From Adiantum capillus-veneris (Eukaryota > Streptophyta > Polypodiopsida > Polypodiales > Pteridaceae): a DNA stretch of 64,000 nt. The notes beneath the pieces were generated by a model. It made no database searches. It was given only the letters and a program-made list of their open reading frames with translations, and was not told the origin of the DNA. The number at the start of each line of letters is the position of its first letter. Within the stretch, counting starts at the first letter, position 1. Made by a program: the position numbers and the translations under genes. Below are positions 21,580 to 31,917 of the stretch, piece by piece. Location of the stretch: assembly GCA_014529385.2 (NCBI GenBank), contig CM043969.1, forward strand, positions 10,023,001 to 10,087,000, read 5' to 3'.

Positions 21580-24500
21580 CTAATGTGATTGTGCATGCTT
21601 CCACAGATCATCTAAACCGTTACAGTCCTTACCCATTTCTGTCAATGTTTTAGGCTGGAACCTATCACTTGCCTCATCTGTTGCATTTGGCACTATGATA
21701 AGCTCTCCTCTGGACTCATAGGCATTAGTGAGTCTTTCCTTTGTTTCTACTTGTTCCTCTAAAGTTGGTTGGATAGGGGTTGGAGTTGGTACTTCATGCC
21801 AGTTTGCAAGTTTACCAAGCGGGTCTTTCATCAATGATTGAGTTGTTTCAATCATCTTTCTACACATTTCCAACCTTTGTTTTTCTATTTCAGCATATGG
21901 ATAAGTCATCCATCTTTGCTCCTGGGTTTGGTTCTTTTTGAGTCTAGCTTCATAAGCTTTTAGAAGTGCATCCAACTGCTCATTTACCTTGTCTTCCAGT
22001 ACTGATCCTCCTGATCCTGCACTTTTGGGCTCTGCTATTTCCTTGGGTGCTATGGTTGTCGTGGTGTGTGAGCTTAAGCTAGCTAGATCCTCTAACCGCT
22101 CTAATCTATCCTTTGTATGTTTTAACTCCTCGGATAGAGCTGTTTGCTCTCGTCCTTTCCTGGCTTTCATATGCACCTTTCTAGCTTTCCAAGTGCTTCT
22201 CTGATTTTTCATTTCTGAACTTGGGGCATCGGTTTTTGGCTCTTCAATTATGGGCTCGTTCGTCATTCTTTGAGCTTGGGCTCGTGTCACCGCCTGAATA
22301 GGTATAATTGTTTCATTTTCTGACCCTCCACTGGAAGGTACTTTTTCTAGCATGTTCAAGGTAGTTTTTGCTCCTTTGCTCAGGTTTTTAGGGAAATCAG
22401 GAATCAAATGAGTAACTCCACACTCAGTGCAATATGCGTTGACTCTAATGATTTCATCATGAGGGCAGTCTCTTAGCCAATGGTCTCCACCACACTTGTA
22501 GCAGGGTCCCTTGGGTTGTTGAGGTGCTCCTTGAGCTCCTCTTTGTTGGTATGCATGTCTTTGTCCGCCCATGCCTCCGTTGGCTATGAACAACAATGTT
22601 CGTTCATCTAAGCTATATCTTCCTTCTCCTGCTGCTTGTGCTGCTGTTGGTGGTCCTGTACTTCCTATCATGCTCCATGGTTGTGGTGTTGAGGGTTCTT
22701 TCGGTGGATAATAGATAGAGTTTTCCGCATATCCATTCGGATCTTCATAATATGCATGCATAGGCACCAAAGCCTTCTCCTCTGATTCGGTTACGGTTGG
22801 TGTGTATCTTATACCGACTGGTCGTAATCCTCGTAGGGGTGGTTGTTGCCTCAACACTGGTTGTGGTCTTTCTACACCTACAGGTCCTGGTAGGTTGCCT
22901 TCTTGATACCTAGGCATTGGTGGAACTTGAGGAGAAGCTACCTGAGCTTGGGGAGCGTAAGGTCTCTCTCTCGCATATCCCTTGTTATAATAACATTCCT
23001 CTATCCCATGGTTTGTCCATTTTTGTTCAATAGCACACCACTTGGGCTGTTTAGCCTGGGGTTTGGCGTATAAGTTAATCTTTTTTAGCACTTCCTCTAC
23101 AAGCTGCTCTTGGTTTACAGCTACTTCTCCTTTTGGTGCTGTCTTAGAAGACTTACTTCCACTTTGTTGTGAAGATGAATCGTCGTCAAGGTCCTTGAAC
23201 TCCCCCTCTTTGTAGACCGCACAATTGTCCACAAGATAAAGAGCCTCCTTGGTCAACTCATTCAACGTCGTGCTCCTCTTCATATGTAAGTCCTTCTGGA
23301 GATCTGCATTGCTTAGTCCTTGAATGAATATAAGCATAAGTTTGGACTGAGTGGACAGTTCTTCCACAGGGTAGAACTTAACATATCTTTTTAGTCTTAC
23401 GACTGCCTTTCGTACAGATTCCCCATCTTTCTATTTGAATTTATGGATTTGTGAGATGGTATTATGAGCTATCCCCCTTTGTGAGAATTCCTCGACGCTC
23501 TACAGAGTCAAACCAAGTAGTAGCGTCATCCTCTAGGGTTGGTTCAAACCCTGCGAATTGGGTAGGAAAGTCTAACACCTCTTCAACTCTAATTACACGC
23601 ACAAAGGCTACTACATGATCTCTTGGATCTCTGTTTCTTGTGTATTTCTTGTTTACCCATTTTTGCACTTGAGAAGGTCTAATTCTACGATGGTCTACAA
23701 ACCTCATCATTGGATCTCCACGTCCTAATTGATATACCTCCTCTGGTCTTCTGTAGTAGGCTGGTTCCTTTCCTAGTGGTGCTCCTAAGCCATAATTTCT
23801 AACAGTTCTTGCCAGAGATGGTTCATCTCTTTGAACTCGTTCTATGGGTGGTCTTCCAGGCTTTGTTGACCCTTGAGTCTTTGGCTTACTCTCTCCTTGA
23901 TACCTTGAATAGAGTGGTGGTTCTTGCAAATCCCTTAGCCCTCGTGCGGCTTGATAACCATCTCGGTTTTGGTCTTGCTCCAATGTTGCACTCTGTCGAA
24001 GCCATGCCTGCAATGATGGCTGAGTTGCTGGTTGGTTTTGATTGTTGAATGTCTGCGGTCGGGTGGAATGTGAGGTAGCGTCATACTCCTTTGAAAAGGG
24101 GTTTGTCGACTTGCTAGGGGTGTAGGTGTCTCTTGGCACTTCGTCTAGGGCATATGTTGATGCTCTTGGAACTGTTTCCTTTTCTACCTCCTCTGGGAGA
24201 ATACGTTGGTATTCTCGCCCGTTCCTATCAACAAAAACTATATCCTTCCCCATAGCAGTTTCATAAGAGAATAAGTAAAGAACCTTGTCTTTGCTTAATT
24301 CGTTTAAGTATGGTTCCTTGCAGCAAAAGTAAGCGAATATTCCCCCACTCTCATGCTTATAGATTCCCACATTCTCATTATAAGTTGAAACCCTAGTTGT
24401 TTTCTTATCATACATAAAAATTGCTCCAGGTCGATCAATGTTTGGTGGCGGTTCCTGAGCTTCTGAAACCATTTTCCCTTTTGCCACGTTATCTCCATAT

Positions 24501-24970
24501 CTGTTGTAATCTTCAGGGTTACTAACTATCAAATAGTGGTTCCCCTTTTCGTTTCGGAATCTATCTCCATCATCATAGACTCGAATTATCTCCAATCTCT
24601 GAGCCGGCCTTTCTTCAATACAAATACACTTGCGTCTTCGATAATCAGAATAGACTAGGGCTCCCCTCGAGTTTGTTCCTTCGAAGAAGATCACAATGAG
24701 CTTGGAATCATTCAAAGGATTTAGGGAGGTTCTTCCTCCTGGAATTGGTCCGTCATAGGTGAAACCTCCTGGCTATTAACTACCCATCATGAAGAAAGAT
24801 TTTTCTGACGAAGTGTCAGTATCACTACCTTCCTCAATAATTGGTGCTAGTGGATCTAGCCTTGCCTGAGTTACACTCTCCTCGGTGGACACTAAGCTAC
24901 CTTGGTCACCTGCCACCTTCTGGTCTCTAAAAATGTATCTTCCTGATCTTAAATTCATCAAACTTATCAA
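21580..24970 (-). pseudogene. Gag of the giant gypsy element
   Basis: The frame begins at 24970 (MISLMNLRSGRYIFR, the MNLRSGR start being common in plant gypsy Gag). It is stopped by TAA at 24776 and continues in phase at 24715-23462, ending at a stop. It then shifts frame to 23367-21580. The middle part has an N-terminal region of unknown type (~200 residues), a Pro/Gln-rich region and the start of the capsid domain (DPRDHVVAFVRVIRVEE, DDATTWFDSV). The last part completes capsid (MLIFIQGLSNADLQKDL) and carries one classical CCHC knuckle (CYKCGGDHWLRDC, ~288-300), a second degenerate one (CTECGVTHLIPDF) and a Glu/Lys-rich tail. Gag packages the RNA. At least one indel and one nonsense change make this copy non-functional. 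Confidence 0.88.
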
Positions 24971-26768
24971 TGCAATTTATCACAAATCCAACCACTCATC
25001 TGGCAAAGGATCAGTCTCCGCACAAATTCTTGCTTTGCTGCTGAATATACCTGTACATAAGCGTTTAATTTCGGCAATCGAATCAAAGCATTTAGCTTCT
25101 AGAGTTTATCTTAGTAATGTTTGGTATAAAAGGAGAGTTAATCTCAACCACTATTGTATTTTATACACTGCTGATGTTTTGGATTAGGTCTGCTGATTTG
25201 GAACTGTACTTCCCTTGGATGTTGGACAATTTACGTGAAAAAGTCTGAATTTAGTCTTTGCTCTTTCAAATGGACAAACAAGGTCCAAATTCACTTCTGA
25301 CAGAAGTTCTGGAACCCTTAAGCCAAATGGAATCTCACTGTCTAAGTCCAGTCAAATTTTCTCTTCAGTAGGCCCTAGTAGACATCCTACACGTAGGATG
25401 TCTCTTGCTCTGTTTTGCTTGGATTTTTGTACTATGGATTCCCCTTGATGTGCCGAGTCCACAGCTATTTTTACTTTTTAATTTGGACACCTATAAGCTG
25501 GTCAATGGATCAGAAATTTGTTTCGACAGTCTGTTGCTAGTCTTGATCAGTTTAATCAACTCCAATTTGGACCAAAATTGATTAGGAGGCTTGCCTCAGG
25601 CTATACAACACCTTGCTATAACCACCGTCAAAATCTGGCTTCAGTTTCTTGCTTTAGACATACTACGTGTAGGATGTCTTTTTCATCAGAATAGCTTCAA
25701 TTTCAAAGAACATTCTCCCCTTCAGGTGCTGATCACTTTGGTATGCTCAAAATTAGGTATGGGGTGCAAAATCACACAGAAGACATCCTACGCGTAGGAT
25801 GTCCTTTTGGCCTTTTTGACCCAAGACTTGACCCACAGCTTCCCTTTGATGTCAGAAACCTAGTGGTATGCTTAGATTTTGGTTTGTATTTCAAAAGTCC
25901 CCAATTTTAGCTGTTCTTGCCTTTTTTAGTCAAAAGTGCTAAAGTCTGCTTTGAACACAATTTCCTCATCCAAATGAGATGAAACCCTTCTCAGTCACTC
26001 CATATATCATGCAGATCATGCTCATGCAGCCATCCTATGGTTGTGGTCTTAAAATAATGCTTTGGCACAATTTGGGTAGGATGTCTGGTAGTTTCAGTCT
26101 ATCTGGCCTTATCCTGTCAAGATATGGTCAAATTTCCACTTTCCAATTGAAAATAGGGTAAAACCCCACCTTTTGAACACACTGGTCAACTCAAAATCCC
26201 AAAATTCCCACCAGACTAGCATGTAGACATCCTACACGTAGGATGTCTCCTGGCTTCAAATTAAATTTTTTCCTGACAAAAATGCTCCTGATACTCTGCA
26301 GCTCTATCAAAAACACTCACAGTAACTTTTGGACTTCACTTCAGCTTTCAAACACACGTTTGCGTCTTTTTCCGTCTTTTACAACCTTGTGATGAATTTA
26401 CCAAGCAACTATACATCCATGAAGTGCTCTAGATCCTGAATCATGATGTCTTACTTACTCTACTCCAACTCATCCTATGAAATGGTGATAATGGTGTTTT
26501 GGTTGCTTTCTGGACTCTCCAGACTCTCAAGCTCTCCTCTCACCGCTTCTACCACTCCAACTCCTACTCTCAAACTCAACTCATATCTAAAACTATCTCA
26601 GTCTACCTAAGTCGAAGTATCTAGGCCAGACACACACTTCCTAGACTCCCTCTAATACCTAGAGAGTCCTCCACCCTCTAGTCCTATCTAAATGTAAAAG
26701 GAGACTCTTGGAAAGCCAAAAATCCCTATCCTCAAGGATTAGTCTCGGTCACCTACCTAAGGTTTTCG
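24971..26768 (-). other. 5' leader of the giant gypsy element with four palindromes
   Basis: About 1.8 kb between primer site and gag without a convincing gene. Palindromes of the same family as at 6.5-7.4 kb lie at 25380-25403, 25656-25679 (one mismatch), 25781-25804 and 26225-26248, with a half copy near 26076. Spacing here is irregular (276, 125, 444 bp). Confidence 0.85.
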
Positions 26769-26786
26769 TCCCTGGCAACGGCGCCA
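26769..26786 (-). other. Primer binding site complementary to tRNA-Asp
   Basis: On the minus strand TGGCGCCGTTGCCAGGGA starts two bases inside the 5' LTR end. It differs by one base from the complement of the 3' end of plant tRNA-Asp (recalled as CCCCGGCAACGGCGCCA), the usual primer of Athila/Tat elements. Confidence 0.85.
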
Positions 26787-26787
26787 A

Positions 26788-27720
26788 TGTTGGACGGATA
26801 CGCCGCGACGGACGTGAGCACATCGAGAACTCGCCTAACAACATTTGTCAGCTAAGGACGAAGCTCGACCCGCAGGCGTGTGGAAGCAAGCATAAGGTGT
26901 CAACCTACACTCGACCGACTCCTAACTAATTCCTATAGAGGTCTCTACCCAATGTCTAAGTCACAGCCTTCAAGAGTGCATAAGAGGAAACTTCCTACAA
27001 CGCTTTCTAGAGCCGAACACCCCTCGAACAATCTCGAAACACCACAAAACTTGAAGAAGACCCTACTAACACCAATAGGTCACTCTCCCTAAGGTCTATG
27101 AACCAAAACCCCAACCCAAAACACCCGGTGCAAAATCACGTAGGATGTTTGGCCGAAATTTGCAGGTCTTCATTTCCAAAATCTAAAGTGCCTAATGTGT
27201 AGCTCTACTCAATGTGAATGCATGGATATGCTGCAATGCAAAATCGGACAACGTATGCTCACCGAATCACCAGATGAAGCTCGTAGATGGAACTCTCAAA
27301 ACCGGACCGTATGCGCACAATGTAGGTATCGGCGTGTAGCTCTCGTTGGGGGCAACACGTTGCACTTGTCCGCACTCGATTCAGACCACCGGTGCACATG
27401 TAGCGTCAAGATGAAGCTCACACTCTCTCTCGTACACAGTACGCTCCCTCACAGACTTCAAAACCTCTCTTTTAAAAATGACAAAAGGTCCTTCATTAAG
27501 ATCAAAAAGTGGTATAAATACCTTACAATTCTCAAACCCTAAAGTTCCAAATCAACCATCTACTCAATTGAAATGTCAAAATTGGGATACAATTTGGAAA
27601 CTTCTGTAAGCCCCAATATTTACAAGGTGAAATGTCGAGTTTTCTCAATAAATGAATAATTACAAAAAATGATAATCTGCTGAGTAGTCAGTTTCCGTAG
27701 GGTGTGTCCAGCTTCTAACA
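26788..27720 (-). repeat. 5' LTR of the giant gypsy element
   Basis: A 933-bp LTR, TGTTGG to CTAACA on the plus strand. On the minus strand it is the promoter-bearing 5' copy. GTGGTATAAATACC at about 27508-27521 is a TATA-like box that is itself near-palindromic, also present in the other LTR near 2688-2701. In the minus transcription sense it still reads TATTTATA, so it is a candidate core promoter. Confidence 0.93.
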
Positions 27721-28690
27721 TATGCTAATTAGGAAAAAGGTATGCTAATCAACATGCATAAGCATACCTTTTCTTATAGTTATCATACTTGCATGCTAGT
27801 CATCATACACAATGTTCTAATTAGCATAAAAAGTATGCTAATTAGCATATTTTATATGCTAATTAGCATACCTTGTTAGCTAGTTAACACACATGGCTAA
27901 ACACAATGTTCTAATTAGCATAAAAAGTATGCTAATTAGCATACCTTGTTAGCCATGCGTGCTAACTAGCTAACAAGATATGCTAATTAGCATACCTATT
28001 ATGCTAATTAGAACATTTAGTATGATGGCTAGCATGCAAGTATGATAACTATAAAAAAAGGTATGATAATTAGCATACACTGTATGCTAGCTAGCATTTG
28101 GTGCATGCTAACAAGCATTCAAAGTTTAGTTGGCATACCTCTTTGCTAGCTAGCAAAATGTGTATGCTTGTTAGCATACCTCTATGCTAGTTAGCATACA
28201 TTTTGAGCTAGCTATCATAATTTGTATTATAGTTAGCATACCTCTTTGCTAGTTATCGTAATGTGTATTTTAGTTAGCATGCACAATATGCTAACCAACA
28301 AAAATGGTAAGCTAATTAGCAGAGACGTTATGTTTATTAGCATAACTTATCCTCTAGTTAGCATACCATCTATGCTAGCATACATTGTATGCTAATTAGC
28401 ATACCATTTATGCTAATTAACATAGCATGTATGCTAATTAGCACACCATCAATCATAAGCATACCATTAACATACACACAGTTTTGCCTATTAACATTTT
28501 ATATATGCTAATTAGCATACATTCTCTGCTAGTTAGCATACACACTATATTCACACTTCCTTGTTAGCATATTTTGTATGCTAGTTAGCATATTAATCAT
28601 GGTGATTAGCACACTTTGTATACTAGTTAGCATAGTTAGCATAGACAATATGAATATCTATAGGATATAGATGCCTACCATACATGGAAT
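27721..28690. repeat. Palindrome array B (continuation of array A)
   Basis: Dense copies of TATGCTAATTAGCATA and variants, plus blocks such as CACAATGTTCTAATTAGCAT repeated at about 27808 and 27902. The array starts at the retrotransposon's right end, in phase with the 5-bp duplication, and leads up to the FCP1-like gene. It could be the upstream intron or promoter region of that gene. Confidence 0.92.
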
Positions 28691-28779
28691 GCTACTTGTC
28701 ACATTATGCATACAAGCAATCATAATGGTATCGATGAAAAATAACGGGTGAATCAAATACACAGGTATCAATGATGTAG

Positions 28780-30630
28780 GATATGAACCTGACAAGACAC
28801 CTGTCAATCAAAGGAAATAAGAGAACCTCTGTAATTATGAATCTAATGAGCTGGATAGACAGCAAGAAAGGGCAGATGTAATTCCACAGCATGCGATAGC
28901 GCAAGAGGCTGCTGCAGATGGTAAAGAAACAGATGATAATGATGATGAAGATTTTATCATGATTACTCATCCCAAACCCAAGCCCCCTACAAATGATCAA
29001 ACAAGCGTCTCAGATGAAACAGTTCGGAGTGTGCAGGAGGAAGGTAGGCGTGCTCAAGAGGAAGGTTTCAGTACTGATGGTGGGATGACTGCGCAAGACG
29101 CCGGTGATGACAGCCCCCTACAGGGTTTTGTAAACAAAGTGAAATTAAAGAGAAAAGGTGGCTTGGAACAGATTCTGGAAGAACCTGGGGATGAGAAATG
29201 TGCTGCCCCTCCGAGCACCCTGAATGACATAAACAACCACAGGAGAGGTGAAAAGAAATCCATTCATTCACGTGCTTGCAAGAATTATGTTGAATCTGTT
29301 CCCTATTGTGTCCAAGTTATGTAGTGTTAGCAAGCTCCACACCCTGTGGCATGTATCTCTCTAGATATTTGTAATGGAAAAACTCTTTTCAATATTATTT
29401 AATGTGCAATAGTTCAGTAGTTTTTGCTTGTCCTTTATGATGTCTTTATTCCATACCATTTCTGTGTCACAGGGCAAGAGAAATTGCAGTTAGCTGCCCT
29501 GCATGATTCGAATTATGCCAATGCATGCAAAACCATACAAAAGCGGCGTATTGCCAAGACTAGACAACTACAAAAAGAAAAAGCCAAGATTGAGAAGCAT
29601 CTGGCTAGCTATCTTAAACGCTTAATGAAAATAAATGAGTACTTCAGTTATGTTCATCCCTTGGGGGAAGTTATTTATGCTGAGTGGTATGCACTGCCAG
29701 ACCCAATATGTGTGCCAAAGCCATTGCCAGATGAGGGGCACGCTTTGTTTGTTGATTTAAATGGCCTACTTGTTCAAGTTGTAGAGCCGATGCACGGTGA
29801 CATCCCCCCTAAACATGCAAGGGAAATGATAAAGTACAATGTGCAAGATAGGAGGTTGGTATTTTGTCGCAAAGACAACCACAAATTTTTGGATTGGTGC
29901 CTCCATTTTTTCCATGTGTATATATGGAGCATCAGCATGGCACCAAAGTGAATGCAATATTAGAAACAGTATTCAAAGAGAAGTGGGATAAGCTGAGAGG
30001 TGTTTTTACAGAGAGTTATTGTACTAGCCAGCCTTGGCAGATATATAATAAGCCTATATTCTTGAAGGATTCGGGATTGTTTTTGAGAACTGCAACTTTG
30101 GGCCACAAAAAAGTCTAATTATTGACGATAGTATGTACAAAGTGTGCCGGAACCCTGAAGGAAGTTGGCTTGTTACTCCTAAGATAGAGGACCAGACCAA
30201 AGAACAACAACAAAACATCCTGATAGATACTTTGAGCAGCTGCCTGTTCCTATGGCTGCAATCAAAGGATCATGCAACATATATAGTTGAAAATGCGTTT
30301 GATATAGCCCCATATTTTTTTTCATATCAAGTGATCAGGAAGCTGGAATCAGAAATGCACCGGCATACAGTAGCCCAGCGTAATGAAGCCATGCGTAGGA
30401 GACAAAGGGAGGCTGATGAAGAAGCTGAAAGACATAAGAGAGAGAGGCTACAGAGGAAAAAATTAGAGAAGCAGTAGCAAGAAGAAGAAGAAAGAGAGTT
30501 GCAAGAACCAAAATCTCAGCAAGAAGAAGAATTCCAGCGAGACCCAAAAGCTCAGCAAACAAAGAAGCAAACGGACACTGGGCAAAAGCGATTGTACAAG
30601 CGCGCTAAACAACGATCTTATCCAGAGTAG
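28780..30630 (+). pseudogene. FCP1/SCP-like (NIF domain) phosphatase gene remnant
   Basis: Exon 1 (from about 28780) is acidic. It has TAA at 28818 and ends at 29247 before donor GTGAAA. An acceptor (GTGTCACAG, ending 29472) restores codon phase exactly, giving a 225-bp intron. Exon 2 starts GQEKLQLAALHDS and has a basic coiled helix. It then shows FCP1-type landmarks: HALFVDLNGLLVQVV (the DxDxT box reads DLNGL), CRKDNHKFLDWCLHFFHVYI, KVNAILETVF, PWQIYNKPIFLKD, and SLIIDDSMYKVCRNPEGSWL. Frame changes near 29930 and at an A-run near 30108, plus TAG at 30475, mark it as decayed. The tail is Gln/Glu/Lys-rich to TAG at 30628. FCP1/SCP enzymes remove phosphate from proteins such as RNA polymerase II CTD. 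Loss of the second catalytic Asp (D-L-N in place of D-x-D) suggests a binding rather than catalytic protein. Confidence 0.72.
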
Positions 30631-30825
30631 GAGGCTCTCTGCAGTTTTGTAACATTATGAGGGAAATTTGTAGATTGCCTTTCCATTGTCTGTAACTATT
30701 TTGACAATCACTTCAGATAGTAATGATCAGATCCTGTACTATTCTTGTTTTGAAGACAATACTATGTGTACTATTGGCGTCTTGAAAACATTGAATTTGT
30801 ATAAATTCTCGTTGGAAATCAGCAA

Positions 30826-31710
30826 AGATATGCTAATTAGCATAACATTTATGCTAGTTAGCAGACTGTTTATGCTAACACAGCCAAAATAGTATGCTAA
30901 TTAGCATACCATGTATGCTAATTAGCATACTCAAAGTAGCTAATTAGTTTGAATACATTCTAATTAGCATACTGAGCATTTTTGTTTGTGCTAACTTCGA
31001 CTCACAACATACCATAGTATGCTAATTAGCATACATAGTATATAGAAACTGCCATGTTTTCTCCTTGAAACCAGCAATGGTATGCTAATCAGTATATTGT
31101 CTATGCCAACTAGCTTAAACAATATGCTAATTAGCATTCCTCCAATTAGCATACTGTGGATTTTTGTTTTTGCTAACTTCCACTCATAGCATAGTATGCT
31201 AATTAGCATACACAGTATATAGAAATCTCATTCCTTCTTGAAACCAACATACAGTATGCTAATTAGCATACATGAAAGGCTTATTGGCATACAGAGTACA
31301 TAGAGAGCTGTTATCTCTTCTCCTTGAAACCAACAAACCTATGCTAATTAGCATACTGTTAATGGTGTAAAATATGCTGATTAGCATACCCACAGAATGC
31401 TAAATCCACTCACAACATAGTATACTAATCAACATACACAGTATACAGAAAGCTGCCATCTCTTCTCCTTGAAAACCAACAAAGTTATGCTAATTAGCAT
31501 ATTGTTTATGCTAACTAGCATATATAAGTTTATGCTAATCAGCATAAACAGTATGCTAATTATCATTAGCATACTATGTATGCTAATTAGCATTAGCATA
31601 CACAACATACAGGAAGCTGCCATCTCTTCTCGAAAACCAGCAAAAGGTATGCTAATTAGAATATTTTGTATGCTAACTAGCATTAGTAGTATGCTAATTA
31701 GCATACCCAC
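30826..31710. repeat. Palindrome array C
   Basis: TATGCTAATTAGCATA units alternate with a recurring non-palindromic block (CATCTCTTCTCCTTGAAA with variants at about 31060, 31220, 31310, 31460 and 31620). The higher-order unit is thus roughly 85-170 bp. It lies between the 3' ends of the FCP1-like gene (+) and the transposase-like gene (-). Confidence 0.92.
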
Positions 31711-31917
31711 AGAACACAATGAGATAGGTTGTACAAATGATCTCTCTTAAACTGAGACTCCTCTGTGATAGACACCAAAGCCATGTATACACAAAGCACA
31801 CATGAGACACAAGATACCCGAGTTTTTGATAAAACTGCATTATATCCGAGCAAGAAGTATATTGAAGATGCACTAATTACAACTTAAAAGCTAAAGGGAA
31901 TGCTATTATAGATTGCT

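Larger units (their letters stand above)
1966..27720 (-). mobile_element. Giant Ty3/gypsy LTR retrotransposon (tRNA-Asp primed), minus strand
   Basis: The two LTRs are each 933 bp (1966-2898 and 26788-27720), begin TGTTGG and end CTAACA. They are flanked by TATGT on the left and TATGC on the right, a 5-bp target duplication with one change. On the minus strand the 5' LTR is followed by a primer site like TGGCGCCGTTGCC, complementary to plant tRNA-Asp as in Tat/Athila elements. The 3' LTR is preceded by a purine tract. Gene order is gag, protease, linker, RT-RNase H, integrase with two zinc modules, GPF domain plus second protease, long spacer, coiled-coil env-position ORF. Without the 6.45-kb nested element it is about 19.3 kb, comparable with Ogre-like elements although its LTRs are much shorter. 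Assignment to Ty3/gypsy rests on PR-RT-RH-IN order; the Tat/Athila affinity is inferred from the primer site and size. Confidence 0.93.

Noticed and set aside
1966-27720. Firm classification as Ogre or Athila
   Set aside because: Size and tRNA-Asp primer fit Tat/Athila, but LTRs are short (933 bp), there is no clear ORF before gag, and RT phylogeny could not be run.
27721-28690. CRISPR-like array
   Set aside because: Units are irregularly spaced palindromic 16-mers without unique spacers of constant length, in a plant-type genome, and without cas genes.
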